Positions 32,629 to 45,654 of a DNA stretch of 64,000 bases are shown here, one piece after another (position 1 is the stretch's first letter; the number at the start of each line of letters is the position of its first letter). This stretch comes from Chelonoidis abingdonii. Taxonomy: Eukaryota > Chordata > Testudines > Testudinidae. The notes beneath the pieces were generated by a model. It did not search any database. It was given only the letters and a program-made list of their open reading frames with translations, and was not told the origin of the DNA. Location of the stretch: NCBI RefSeq assembly GCF_003597395.2, contig NC_133770.1, forward strand, positions 289,940,346 to 290,004,345, given 5' to 3'. Position numbers and translations under genes: made by a program.

Positions 32629-35600
32629 GTTGGAATTTCCTGATACTTGAGTAGTTGACCTGCCAACACAAGTGTTAAAGTGATGTTATTTAAAATAATG
32701 ATATTTAGTAATAATTTCATGTGTTTAAAATGAAAATAAGAAGAAAAGATATCTGGAGCTATTAGGCTTTAAAGCACTAGGGGCAAGATGGTGACTCGGC
32801 CTATGCAGCCACACAGAAGTGTTTGGCACATAAAGCACCTCTGTTATAAGCTTGCATGACCTCCCCACATGATTGGTCTGTACATGGAGGGTGGAGCTGG
32901 CTCCATGCTGATACTAGTCCCTACCCAGCAATGAGTGTGTGGGGAGTGCAGGAAATGGGAGAAGCATTGGCTCTGCCTCTAGCATACTAACGAGCACAGC
33001 TGAGTCAGTGAGTGAGGGGAAGGTAACATGCAGATTACTCCCCCCCACCCCCCGGATCAAAGTGGGTGCCAGGGAAGGAAGTGTGACTCTGAGTCCCAAT
33101 TTCTTTCCCTGATCCAATAGCTCAGCTCTGTACCTCCCCTTAAAAAGGGTGAGAAATAGTCTCATCCATGCCCAACATTTGTAGGTTCTACCTGTCTCGT
33201 GGCATTTTCAAGCTCCATTGTCTTTGGCAACAGATCTTATCGTATCCTTTATCCAGAAATATTCACTAGCTATGATCAGTAAAATGATTGTAAAAAAGTA
33301 CCTTCCTGTTCATCCCATCTGCTCCTTCTGTATACATCCCAGCCAGATCTGCTAGCTCACTTGCTTTTCTGACAAAATTAAGTTTTTCATTGCTTTCTAC
33401 TCCTGTCAGCAAATCCAACCATGGGAAAGTGTGCTGGATTCTTTTCTGGCTATGAAATAATCAACAACATTGTCAAGTTCTAACTTCTCCCCTCCTGGGG
33501 AGAGAATGAAAGAACAAACATTATGTCGCCGACGTATGGTCATGTTGCTTACCGTTCTACTGGAAGGCAGTCAAATACCATGGTGATGAGCACAGTATAA
33601 GAACCTATACAGAATAGAATCTGTATTACTGATGCAATAATCCAATTTTGCTGTCCTATTCCAAATTGCGTTGACCATGATCAGAGTTGAGGGGCGGAGG
33701 ACATACTTTTTTCTTGTAAACAAAGCAACTTTGAGAGTCACTGAGAGATAATAAAAATAGGACAGTAACATGCCCTTTACATACAGGCAATTTCCAGAGT
33801 GTAATAGCCCTTTAGTTGAGACCACCCCTTATTCTAGATATCCTTAAGAGAAGTATCCTAAAAGTAGATTAAAAAAAAAGACATGTTCTCATCTATATGT
33901 GTAGAACTGCTGTCTTTAATGAATAGAAACTTTAAACCTGCTAAACTTAGCTTCTTCAAACTTACCTTCATTTTTAAATCTCACAAGTTCTACAAAACAA
34001 GCCAAGTTTGAAGCTTCCTGCTTCAGCCAATTTTAAATTATGCAAGAGCAAAGAACCAAATCGTGAACACTTTACACTGGTAAGCACTTAATCATACAAG
34101 ATTTTCTATTAATTCCAATTAAATTAACTGTGGAAAATTATCTACATTACTAACTCTAATTCACAGTCTAGCCCTAAATTAAAGTGGCATATATGGGAAA
34201 ATTTTATGTGTTTCACATTTATATTCCTCAAAAAAAAAAAAAAAAGCCAGAACTATTTTTTCTGAAGGCATCACACGCATGCAAGAAAATTACCTTGGAC
34301 TGAGACCAAAACATGGACAATTTCAGCTGAGATGGCTGGAACTCAGCCTCAAATATATAAGCAAACTAGAGAGAGTCCATGAAACCAGTACTCGGGGATG
34401 TGCACTGTTACTTGTAAGCTTCTGGATCAATGTTAATGTGTTGGTTTTCACCTGTAAAGTCTTAAATGGCTAAAGATTGGCCCACCTGACTGGCCACCAC
34501 TCTTCCCATAATCCACTGCCACAGCTGCAGTCAGTACAGGTTAGCTGTTAGCTTCGCCTTGATATAAATAGAACAAAGGCTGCTGGTAGGACATTGTCTG
34601 TAAGGGAGCTGGTCCTACAGAATGCCCATCCCCATCTGAAGTAACCCAGATTTGCTATCTTTCCTGGCATATGGCTGGCCTTTTTGAGTACTGACCAGTG
34701 CATTGTGGTGCCCATATTTGTATTTAGAGCTGCCGCTTAGTGGAAGAGGTGAACTGACTGAATATTATATTTGTCTTTGTCATTTTAAATAGCTAGCAAG
34801 AGTCTATGCATGCTGCAATAACTTAAAAGAATATGCATTAAAAAATATAGTGGAAACTACTCAAATCTATTGTAAGAACAGAGTTAACTTTTGTTCCGAG
34901 CGCATGTGAAAAAGAGCCATTCAGAATTCTTGGCTCTTCAATGGCAAGCAAGTTCTTGGGTTTGAGTTAAGCCATTCATGCAGCATGTTCATTCTGGGGG
35001 GAATATGACAATTTAATACAAAAACACAGTCAGAGATGTGTGGGTGGCACTGACAATGGCAGACCCATGTCTCAAGAGTGGAGACAGACTTTGAATACCA
35101 GACTGCTGTTTAAGCTCTAAAAAAAGCACTAAAATATATAGCTGAATATATTCACAATTACTTTATAATGAATGCATTTGCATGCATTTTTTTACATTCC
35201 TAGGTCATTTTAAGCTTTTTACAGTTCTCTGTGACTCCTTTCAATGACAAGGTGAAATGCCCTTGCTGAGATCCTGAAAGGTTCATATAAACTCCTCAAA
35301 GTTTCAGATTTCTGTCTGAATTTCACATCTTTATCTTAAAAAGTGTTGCTTTTTACCTTGCTCTAACAAAACGAGAAATATTCAAGACATGTAGAAGTTA
35401 AAATATCCACTGCTTGCTTTTGACTGGTTACTCAACCAGATAATTACTACAAAAAATTGGGTCAGGTAATTGCTATCCAAATTAGTTACACATTATGACT
35501 GCTATGGGAAACCTGTCAACATGAAACTAAGATCGTGTATGAAAGAAGGAAACTAAATCCAGAATGAAAATATAAAACCATCTCTTCAACTGATGTGAAT

Positions 35601-36599
35601 TAGTAAACATTGCTCTTCTTGACTTCAGCAGGGCTCCACTGATTTCTTCAGAATCCTGCCGAAGGGTTTTCTATGTATTTCTATCAAGCAATCTGCATCT
35701 CTAAGGTACATATCTCCATACTATTTAGGGACCATATAGAAAATTAAGACTTGTGCAATTCTATGTATTCCCAGGATGCATCTACTTGTACTCCTTTAAT
35801 TACATTCTCTTCTCAAATGGAATTCATCTCAGGGGTTGTTTTGCATAAGGAAAGTTGCTGGATCATTCAGATTATTTTATTAATGGGGACTGTATTGTGA
35901 ACCATCATTTAATATTCACCACTTCTTCAGAGTTTTCTCTCAGACCTATTTTCTCCTGTGGGTCAGAGTGCAGAACTAAAACTCAGGAAATCTAGGTTGA
36001 TTCCCAATTATGCGTCAGCTTCTCTAGCTTTAAACTGGAGTTAATAACACTACCTTACTGCACAAACTTCAATTAAAGTGCTACCTATCAATGCATTTCC
36101 CTTTGTACTTCTCATGAATATTTGCCTATGGATCGCAGTATGGATCCAATTTTCCCATGTTTATGGTTTATGCAAGTCTTATCATTTTGCACAAACTGAC
36201 ACAAGGGCCCAGCAAACAACAATGGCTAGAGGCGTTACTTCAGACAGAAGAGATGTAATTCTTAGTTTTAGATTCTCCAGTGGCGTGGTATAGCACAGCA
36301 GAGTTGTGATGGGTGCTTTCCATTCTGACTCCGGTTTCTGTTAGGAATGGAAGCTGCACTGTGAAAATCACACTCATGTGGCTGAGTCTGTAAAACAGTC
36401 GGATAACAGCAAAGATTTGTGACTTTGTGAACTGTCTCACCTGTTCATGGCATGTGCACTTCAAGAACTTTGGCACCCTGAAGACTATCTATCACGCTCG
36501 CTCTCTGGGCCAGATTCTGATACTTTACTCATGCTGGATCCTCATGTAGTCCCAGTGATTTCAGTAGGACTCCTAGCAGCATATGCTAGTTCTCAACAT
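32629..36599. other. Long stretch without gene or clear repeat
   Basis: About 4 kb of AT-rich DNA. Simple-sequence features are a C-rich tract near 33040-33054 and a 16-base A tract at 34230-34245. Bases 34276-34760 have the look of an old diverged repeat, but I cannot name it. A short stretch at 36505-36600 ('gggccagattctgat') resembles the small 'gcaggatctggcccc' type turtle elements. No reading frame is convincing. Confidence 0.5.
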
Positions 36600-37250
36600 G
36601 GGTAGGTGGGGTGGGATGTCCATCCCACACAAGGCCTGAAGTGTTTAAGATGGCCAGGGGGGCTAATTAACCACCTAGGCTGTACCTGGAGGATCCAGGG
36701 AACAAGGACTATTTAGAGATGAGGTTCAGCTGTTGAGGAACAGATGGGGCCTGTATAAAGCCCTGTAGCTGAGAGCAGTTGGGTGCTGCAGAGGGAGGTT
36801 ACAGTCACTTTCAGAATGAGAGAAGGCAAGGCAGGAGGAAGTAGCCCAGGGATACAGCACTACGGTGGAGGATTATGTAGATCTTGACTGCTTGTTATAG
36901 GCTTCCTGGGCTGGAACCCTGTGTAGAGGGCAGACCTGGGTTCCCCTACTGGGAGAATGGAACAGTTGAAAGGAAAGACTGCCTGGGACAGTGGGTCCCA
37001 AGAGACTTTTGGGGCACACAGCCCACCCTCCGAATGGGAAAATCACAGCGGCCTGACAGGAGGGCCAAGACACAAAGCAGCAGCAGTTAAGTCCCAAGCA
37101 AGCAAGACTGCGTGAGTGACAGAGAGCAACTTCAGGAAGGGGTGTTGGCCTGGCATAGCTAATCACCAGATATGGCCAGAAGGAGGCGCTCCAGTGGTGA
37201 GTAGAAGACCCAGTGATAGTAGGGCTATCAGCATCTAACACTCTTTCCTC
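36600..37250 (+). repeat. Dispersed repeat, same family as 3560-4130
   Basis: Contains a TATA-like 'gtataaagccctgtagctg' near 36752 followed by a GC-richer stretch. The segment 36905-36950 matches 4075-4122. It could be an LTR or other promoter-bearing element, but neither terminus is sharp. Frames at 36873-37241 (minus) and 36884-37090 are composition effects. Confidence 0.45.
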
Positions 37251-38055
37251 CTGGGACGCTGCACATGATTTCTCTTCATTTAGAGAAGGGTCTATTTTGA
37301 GAGTATAAACAAGTTGGCAGTGATCATTGAAAATCCACGGTGTTAGCTACCAAGACAGAAACACAGCTAGTGCCTGCTGCTTTTTTAACGTCCGTTAATT
37401 AGGAATCTATAGAACTCTTAGAACCCAGAGTGTTACCTCTTGTGTTAATGACAAAAACTGCCCTGACTAGAATGGTAGCAGGATCAAGCCCTATTAGTGT
37501 ATCTTCACTTGTGCTGCTCTGGCTTTCCCATTCACTTTGGTTTTACTCATCATAGGGTCAGTGGTACAGAGATTCCTTCCCTTTCAAGAAAGCAGCCAGT
37601 GACTTCAAAATGTGTCATTAGCTCTGACTGGCTGTTTGTGGGTCAACAGCGGCAGCAGCTCACAATGGAAAAGATGGAATAACCAAACTAGACATCTTAC
37701 AATATATAGTATTCACACAGATGGAGGTGTCAGGCTGACAATTGCCATACTACTCTTATACTTGCCAAAATGTCCATGCACACGGCTCTCTGCTATTCCT
37801 GGAACCACTCAAGCACATAGAATAAATAGATTTCCTGCTTCAGGTCTTCTTAGCGTACATGACCAGGATTCATCATTGATTTTGTTCTGCTGGTTGGATC
37901 ATTATCTTCCCCAGTTTGGGCTGCGTACTGATGAGAAGTGTGACATGAACGCTGATCCATGCCCCTCCTGAGTTCTGGGGTTTGGGATTTACCTCACTGT
38001 CATTTACTATTGTTAATAAAGCATCACCAAAAAATCATGTGAGGAAAGTACAGTA
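37251..38055. other. No supported gene
   Basis: No repeat or gene recognised. The 119-codon frame at 37612-37971 shows no motif that I know. Confidence 0.4.
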
Positions 38056-38059
38056 GGTG

Positions 38060-38215
38060 CGATTCCATTTTACAGATAGGTGAATTGAGGCAAATACAGG
38101 ATAAATGATGTAGCCACGGTCACACGGTGAGTCAATGACAGAGTCAAGACTAAAATCTAGGACTGCTCAATTCTGATGTGATGCAATAACTGCTAGATTC
38201 TGCTCTTCTTCTTTG
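38060..38215 (-). repeat. MIR-like SINE fragment
   Basis: 'ccattttacagataggtgaa' then 'ggtcacacggtgagtcaatg' is the reverse complement of the MIR core order. It is clearly diverged and non-coding. Confidence 0.7.
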
Positions 38216-38419
38216 GAAAGAAAAATACTTCATGTAAAGATAATGAATTTATGTCAATGTGTCCTGCCAGCTGCATAGAATAACTACCACAGAAATATTG
38301 TCGTAAATGACTGCACAAGGTACAGACTTGCAGTGATGCTGCTGGAGGAGGTATCAGAGGCTCCATCTATGCTAAAATGTCACAGAACTTTACATTTTCT
38401 TTTAATAATTTTGATGGAT

Positions 38420-38505
38420 AGAATCATAAAATCATAGAATATCAGGGTTGGAAGGGACCTCAGAATGCTCAAAGCAGGACCTATCCCCAACTAAATCAAA
38501 TGTCA
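38420..38505 (-). mobile_element. CR1 LINE 3' end fragment
   Basis: 'aatcataaaatcatagaata' followed by 'cagggttggaagggacctca' is the reverse complement of a CR1 3' terminus, including its short ATGATTCT-type repeats. Confidence 0.8.
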
Positions 38506-38864
38506 ATGTTTATTTTAGGCATTTTTTCTACTTTTATCAATTTACATGTTTACAGGTCCCCAAAATTATGGGGTTTCAAACAATGTGTCTGTGCATGGGG
38601 TGGTGTCAGACAATAATTATTTAATGACAGCAGACACTGAGATTCAAAAATGTTCACACTTAGAACCATTAAACCACAAACTGTCAACATCACATGTCAA
38701 ATCATGCAAAGGAAATAGTCTCAGATCAGGCTTTAGTAAGTTCTCAAGCAGCATTTTTCCTACTTTGCCAATCTGTAAATTTCTATTGTAACTGATGGAA
38801 ATATTTCTCTTGGTTTTGTGTGTGTACATTGAAATAGACATCTACTGATAAAAGCATGGTTGGC

Positions 38865-39310
38865 GGGTGAACCCCCCTGCTTTAGGGAAGCTAGCCCACT
38901 GGCCCCGCCCCTTCTCCCCCAGGCCTTGCCCCCTGTACACCAGAGCCCTGTGGCTCCCCCACTGCCTAGACCAGAGGCACCTGGCCTGCCTGCCGCAGCC
39001 ATGCCGGCCAGCCCCAGTGCGTAGCTGAGTGGCCAACCCCCCACCCAGCACTGTGCCAGCCCCAGGGCCAAGCTGAGCCCCACCCTCCTCGAGCTCCAGG
39101 CAGGCCGCAGCGCTGGTCCAAGCTACTGGTCCCTGCAAGTGCCACCCCTGGCCACCAACCCCAGCACCGAGCCAGCCTCACTGGCCCAACCTGACTCGAC
39201 CCCCTCGCCGGGTTCAAATGCCCCCCCAGGCTGCCCCTGGCTACAGAAGACCTGAGTTCCAGGCCACTGGCTGGAGCTGACCACCCCCACCGGTTTAAGG
39301 GTAGAGGGGA
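38865..39310. repeat. GC-rich interspersed segment
   Basis: About 450 bp of C-rich sequence ('ggccccgccccttctccccc', then 'gccgcagccatgccggcc') in AT-rich surroundings. Composition keeps three minus-strand frames open (38760-39217), but they share no conserved motif. It is probably a fragment of a GC-rich non-autonomous element; the family is unknown to me. Confidence 0.4.
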
Positions 39311-39389
39311 ACAGAGGGTGGAGCCACAGCCTAGGTCAGGTGGGGTTTAGCCTGCCTTGGCCTTCGATATCACTGCCTCTGGATAAAAG

Positions 39390-40650
39390 TCTAATCCTTT
39401 CAAGCCAGAGATGTAGTTGTCAAAGAAGGATGACGCTTGAACAAATTGATACATTAAACAGCTGCAAGTCACCAGCCCAGATGCCATTGTAACAGGGTCA
39501 CTGTGCTGGCTGAGTGAGAGGGTGTTCTCCTAAAGTGTGTGGCTCCTCCCAGACAGTAAGGTGCCCTGTCTGGGGAAGTAGCTTTGAGAGGAAATTGAAG
39601 TGTGTGTTCCCTTCCTTGGGAAGGAAGCGAACCTATTCACACCAGCAGCATCAGCAGCAGGTGGGGAGCAAGCTCTGTACTCTCTTCTAATAATAAGTAG
39701 ATGTTGCTCTGCTATTAAACTGATCTTGTGTCCGTGTTGTTATTCCAAGGATGCTGCATTACTGTGCCAACCTACCAGTCATTAGGAGGCCACACAAGAG
39801 TTCGGAAGAAACTTAAGGATAAAGCAGCTGAGCTGCTAACAAAAAGAATACAACATTAAAATCAGGTGGAGCAATCCTGGGATCTACAAACCAGAAGACC
39901 TTACTCCAGTACCACATTAAATGGCTGAATTAAAGCAGCTGGATGAACAAGTTATGTGAAGGGTTCTCTCCTGCAGCTTCTGTCAAGGGCAACCATGCCA
40001 CTCTAGTCTGTTTTGAGTGCATTAACAAAATGATGTATGAAGGTTAACCAGCCGATAAATTATTGGTACTTTCAAAAAGTCTGCGAAAATATCCCTCACA
40101 AGATGTTGTTACGGAAACTAAATAGTCATGGGGTGAGAGAAACTGGTTCAGCGACAGTAAACAAAGAATAGGAATAAATGCTAAAATTTCAACATGGCTC
40201 AGGACGTAAAATACATTGTTAGCAAATGCCAGTTATGCACATTTGGAAAGGGATCATTTGATCTCATAATTTTGAACCTGAAATATTGAATATTGAGAAT
40301 AGATCCCAGCAAGACCCAATTAGAAACAAGCTAACATGATGATGATTCCCCATATACAGTTATTTTAGGCGATTTATCAGCTAACCGGTTTTCAGTCTGT
40401 TTAAGATGGGCTACATTGATTTTTGTATAGTGTTAATATTTTTATTGGAATGTCATGCCAGACTAAGTCAAATGTTATACAAGGTCAAAATATATTATGT
40501 CAACAGAGTTACCTTTATCAACCAAACTTTGCTTCTTTCACCTTCTTTGAAATGTGATTGTGGCCACAGCTGAAGACAAGATACCAGCCTAGATGGACCA
40601 CTGATCTGATGGAGTATGGCATTTCCTATGTTCTTATGCTCCTAACTTTG
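39390..40650 (+). mobile_element. CR1/L3-like LINE remnant, split by a solo LTR
   Basis: In plus-strand frames with stops, pieces of a LINE reverse transcriptase can be read: 'SPAQMP' before the insertion, then a region ending in a 'WFSDSKQRIGINAKISTW'-type segment near 40140-40200. The 3' end at 40575-40645 ('agatggaccactgatctgat', then 'cctatgttcttatg') is the reverse complement of the start of the 57692-57880 and 29823 copies, placing it in the same LINE family as 29823-31440. It is heavily decayed and non-functional. Confidence 0.65.
39488..39777 (+). mobile_element. Short solo LTR-like insertion (290 bp)
   Basis: Begins TGTAACAGGGTC and ends CAACCTACCA. The flanks GCCAT (39483-39487) and GTCAT (39778-39782) agree at 4 of 5 bases. 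An ATTAAA poly(A)-type signal is at 39714-39719. The surrounding LINE text resumes directly after it, which supports an insertion with these boundaries. Confidence 0.6.
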
Positions 40651-42229
40651 CTAGAGATAACAACCCTTCTGGCATATAAGAAAAAGCTTATGGTTCATGA
40701 ACATAGTTTGGAAGATAAATGTATTGCCTTTGGAATGGATCTGAGTGCATCAAAAAGCAGGTATTTTCCAACTATGTTCCTGGGATAGAATTCCTTCTGG
40801 TCTCACTATCAGCTTTTCAACCCAAACCCTCACTTTTTATTTGATATATTTGTGAGGAAATTGAATATTTCCAGCAAATGTGACAACTCTAAGTTCTCTT
40901 GTCAAACGTTGTTTCCTCCATCCATGGCTTCGCTTATGAGAAGATTATTTGGTTTAAATAGGAAAATGCATGGTCTGATTCTCCAGCCCCGCACCAACTC
41001 TGCCTGCATTACACACACCTTTGGGACAAGGGATTTAAAACAGGCCAAGAGGGAAAATGTTGTTAAAATATGAGAGGAAAATCTCTGCAAAGTTGTGCTG
41101 AGGATCCATAGAAGACTTCTTTTAAATCAAACTTTTTCCTCCCCACACCACTGCCGCCTGCCATTCTTCAGCTAAGCAGCTGCAGTATTCTCTGACATTT
41201 TCTGCTTTTTGCACCAATGTGATACACTGTGATTACACTTGTGATACACTGTCAGAGGCAGTTTAGCCAATGGCAGGATCATGAAATGCCAGAAACATGT
41301 CTGCTAGTTCCCACTTATTCTCTCTTTAAATACTTTATTTTTTTGATACAAATTGCTCCTGATGTGCAGCTGGCAAACTGGATTCTGTGGATTCTAGTGT
41401 CTCCTTCCAAAGCTAGAAGATTAATAGTTCATTGAAGTATAAATGGCAACAAGTAAACTTTTTTTCAAGATATGTGCTGGTGCAGAAAAACAAATCTTCC
41501 TCCATTTATCACTTTCGGGTATCGATAGTAAATTAAAGTATGCAGGGAAGGGCCTCTGTAGCTACAGTCTAAAACAAGAACCGATAAGGTTTTCCATAGC
41601 ATATTGCCAATAAACAATACACCACACCAGTGCACTGCCACTTTATGTGTTCATGAAAAGAAAGAGAAAGAAAGAGATATATCCCAATGAGTGTGCATGT
41701 TGATAGACCTTCTGCAGTATCCAGCATATCAATGGATATAAATGGGAACACGCAAATTATGCATGTAGCTTGTGTGTCTACACAACCATGGGTTCCTATC
41801 ACTGCTCTTTCCACTACCCCCTCTATTGTGTGATGCAGCCACTTTTTTGTCTTGCCTTTATTCAGGTGGAGATTTTCTAAGTCACTCAACTCTCATTGAA
41901 AGTCAGTGGGAGTTGAGCACCACTCTCCCCTTTTAAAAATCTCCCTATTAAACTGCAGGATCTTCAGGGAAGAAACTGTCATTTCTCTGTATGTTTGTAA
42001 GGGCTGGAAGAAAATCTGTGAAATGTGGCCTAATTTTTTCACCATATTTTCCCTCCAGGTTTCAACCGACTCAAATGTTTACACAGCGCAACATGACTCT
42101 GATCCTGACTGGGATTTCTGAGTGATGAGTGTGCATTACAGATCACCTTCTGTGTCCAATCTGTAGAGCATATGAGTCTGTTACATAGCACAGGGGTGGC
42201 ACCAGTCTCTTCCCAGTATGGAGTGTAGT
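40651..42229. other. No supported gene
   Basis: AT-rich DNA. A GAAA-type purine microsatellite lies at 41655-41680. The short frames have no recognisable domain. Confidence 0.45.
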
Positions 42230-42232
42230 AAG

Positions 42233-42990
42233 ATGAGGCCCTGAAACATAAATTCTTGTATGAGAGGCCCAGTATGAGCCTAAGGCCTGAGCTAAAGTAA
42301 TGGTCAAGACTTTGTAAATATAAAGCAAGTTAAGCTGTGAATCAGAGGCAGGCCTGCTCACAGAAGCTGGCAAGGAAAGGGCTGATGTTGCAAAAATACA
42401 CATACCTAACAGGTTCTGGACACTAGAAATACCAGAACACTCCAATACTTGCACATTCCACACACATAACAAGGAACAGGCTGATCCATCCTAAAGATGG
42501 AGGCAAGAGGGTAATATGATGGATAGAGTTGTTTTGTTCGAACCAACGTGTACAAGGTGAGAGGCGGCACCTTGCTACATGGAGGGGTTGCACCTTGTTA
42601 CGTAGAGGGGTTGCACCTCAATTCCTCAGGAATGATGTTAACTTGTTTGTACCTGTGTATAAGAATACATCCCTGAGGCGGTGTCTCTGTCCAGCCTAGG
42701 AAGCAGTGGAGTTCCTGCCACTGACCGAGGTGTGTCCATTGTCAGGGAGCACATATGTACTTGCAGAACTGTGGACATCTGATCCGGGGAGCTAGAGACT
42801 GTGTTTCCTTTGACAATAAACCTGGCCGGGTGCCTTCAGACCTCACAGGAGTCTGTGGTCATTGGCTGTTCTCTCAGGGTTCGCTGTGTCAGCGATCTGC
42901 AGAGCCGGGGCAGCACACAGAGAGAACGCACGCATGCAGCCAACTTATCAACATTGAACAGAGCAGAGCACCACATCAGTGGCATCTGAC
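42233..42990 (+). mobile_element. LTR-like retroelement region
   Basis: A TATA-like 'gtataagaata' near 42656 and a poly(A) signal AATAAA at 42815-42820 are about 160 bp apart, followed by a G/T-rich stretch, as in the U3-R-U5 part of a retroviral LTR. A short direct repeat 'ggggttgcacct' occurs at 42583 and 42607. I could not fix the ends or find a target duplication. No gag, pol or env coding sequence follows. Confidence 0.5.
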
Positions 42991-43499
42991 AACATGGAGA
43001 AGCTGATGTGGGCTAGCCAGAAAATTGGAAGGGGCTTCATCGCCCCTCACAATGAGGCCTCACCCCTCTCTGTGGCCCTGCCCCCTTCTTTTCCTCAGGT
43101 AAGTGCCAGCCCCACCTCATCCTCTCCCCCACCAAGGCTGGAAGCCATAGCTGGGCAGTGTGGGGCGGCTGCTGCTTTGACTGGTGCCATGGTGTGGGTG
43201 GCCATGACACATTCCCGTCTCCTCCTCCTGCTACTGTTGGTGCCTGGGGCTACGGCTGCAGCTGCTTCTTAGCTCTGCACCACCTTTAACTGTTTGCAGC
43301 GTGTAACAGCTGCCTGGGTTGGGGGGACCCAGCTCCAGGCCTAGCAGAGTCCTCTGGGAGCAGCGAGTCGGGGGCGTGGGGCCCAGGAGTCCTGCTCAGA
43401 GCTCGTCAGTCAGGGCTGTTGAGGGGATACCCAGACCCGTCACCTGCCATAGGCGGTGCGCTCCAATGGGTGTGGATATGGGCTGGGAGCTGCTCTCAG

Positions 43500-43660
43500 G
43501 GCCCCTGGTCCCCTGCCTGGGCTAACTCCTATGCTGCTGCTGGTGGTGGTACTGCCTGCAGAGCTGGGCAACTGACCAGAAGCTGCCGCTCTCTCCACTC
43601 TGCCTTCAGAGCTGGGCATACAGAGAGAGGTGGCTGCTACAGGGTGGCTAAGGCAAATTT
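43500..43660. repeat. GC-rich interspersed fragment (shared block)
   Basis: Shares 'ctgctgctggtggtggta' and 'gccttcagagctgggca' with the block at 7190-7580 and the fragment at 650-830. The 164-codon frame at 43419-43913 spans it and is a composition effect. Confidence 0.5.
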
Positions 43661-43704
43661 TGGGGTTGCTATAGCCCCTACAATCCTCTCACAGTACCGC
43701 CCCT

Positions 43705-43920
43705 ACAACCTCATCTATAGTAGCGTGTACATTTTGCTCTGGAAGTCCCCAGTTCAATCCCTGGTGAATGGCTCTGGTATAAGTGAGGGCTTGTCTGGAA
43801 TTCAAGCTGCTGTGAGCCTCAGATACTCAGGAAGAATTTCCTTTGACCAGAGTAATCCACTGGTGAGTATGTATTACAAGTACCCATCTGTGCCTGGTCT
43901 ACTGAGGATATGAATCTGTT
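43705..43920 (+). repeat. Possible tRNA-headed SINE
   Basis: 'tagtagcgtgtacattttgc' could be a degraded A box, and 'cagttcaatccctgg' is a good B box. A similar pair sits at 55560-55610. The end 'atatgaatctgttacac' resembles 42165-42182. The family is not known to me. Confidence 0.4.
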
Positions 43921-45640
43921 ACACAACCATAATAACAATAACAATCATGCAGTCACAATCTGCTTGTGTAACTGTCCTGGCTTCATCAATTTCCATTTCT
44001 TGCATTGGAGAGAAAACTCAAACTTCTGTCCCCGGACTGCACCTATATTGTCCTGCTCTTGCTTTTGCCGGTGATGGCCTGCTGGTTCATGGAGCGTACA
44101 TCCAAATGATCTTTCTCTTCCTGGCCCCAGGATCTCCGATGAGACAGACAAGGCGAAGTGTCAAAATGATCTCAAATAATGGATAGTGATTGGTATGAAA
44201 TTACTTTACCTCACATGCTGTCTGCCCATTATGCATGATTAATCAAGAGCATATGACTGCTAGAAGACATGCAGCTCCTGCCAAAATATTCTTTAATTTA
44301 GCTGCAATATAAACAAACAAATAAACAAAAAAGACCTCAGTGCTTATTTGCATAATGAAGAGCCATGTTTGGTGGAGATCAGAAATGCATCTATTAAAAA
44401 AAGCTATCATGGAGCTCACAGTTAATCACACACTGGCCTCATGATAATCAAAAAGTGATATGAGGTTAACTACTGCATGGCATTTATTTTATACCTTGTC
44501 TTTTTTTTTTTTTTTGTCTTTTTTCTTTTGTAGTGTTTCTAGCCCTGTTAGTCAAAGCAAATCATCCAGTGCCCCTCAGGAATATTAATTATGGGAGATT
44601 ATTAGATTTTTATATGTCTTTGTTTATTTGAGGGTAGGAGAACAAACTACATTTTTGTAGTTGGTGGGATGAGAAAAGAAAAGGGGAGGGTGTCTAAATA
44701 AAGCGACACAATTATTTAGGGTGCTGAATTTTAATAAGTGCCAGCTACGCAGGAGGGCAGTCTATGCAAGTGGGGCTGGGATAATGGGATGTGTTTAAAT
44801 TCAGAGCACAAAAGGTAGAGACGCAAATGATTTTACTGCAGGGGTCCTCTTTCATGAAGTGGAATGGACCATCGTTCTGTCTTACTGTTTCTGAGGTGTC
44901 CCTTCTGCAGCAGAGACAGAGAGCTGAACAGGTGTTGCTGGGATATCTGTCAAGCGCTGTTCTTTGTGTACACCATCCTAGCAGGCTCCTAATTTGCTGA
45001 TTATGCTAGAAACCAACAAATGATCTTTATAGCTTTCCTCCCCTGTGCTGTAGCAGGCCCCTGCAACTGGACACATGTGTCTTGCCAAAAGGCAGGCTCT
45101 GGAAAGAAATGTTGAGCAGAAAAGGGGAACCGTAATAGCAAGAGAGCTGCAGACAGCATGAGATTTGAAGACAACTACAGTCAAAACATCAGAATCCTGC
45201 TTGGGTGTTAACAGTTAATGCAAGAGAAGAAAAAGATGCAGAGAGCTGTGAAAATGTCCTGCTATTCACCTACCCTTAATATTTCCAGTGCCATCTCCCA
45301 TGCTATCCCTCATCTTAACCATCCCTTCACTATTTATACACGTGCTTTCTTTGCCTGCTCTGGCTTGTCTAATATATTCAAATTTCCAAAATGATGTTCT
45401 TTCTAATAGTGATGCCTGCCTCTGGCTTATCGTAGGCTGTCAGATTTCCTCAAGTGAAGTCTAACACTCTTTGCACAGGAAAAACATGTTCTAAAGAGCA
45501 GAAAAAAATGACCTAATAAGACATTTGGCAAAAATCAACTATAAAGTAGATGTCATAAGACTTTTCTTAATTAATGTTGAGATGCAGTTTCCCATTCTAA
45601 ACACCCTTTGTGATAACATATTTCCACAAGTCAGTATCAT
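43921..45640. other. No supported gene
   Basis: AT-rich DNA with a T15 tract at 44501-44515. I see no repeat boundary or conserved frame. Confidence 0.45.
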
Positions 45641-45654
45641 AGTTGCAGATATAG

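Noticed and set aside
38760..39217. Three overlapping minus-strand frames, alanine and glycine rich
   Set aside because: All fall in one C-rich segment and differ only in frame; low-complexity translation.
43419..43913. 164-codon frame
   Set aside because: Runs through a GC-rich repeat fragment and a SINE-like segment; no domain.
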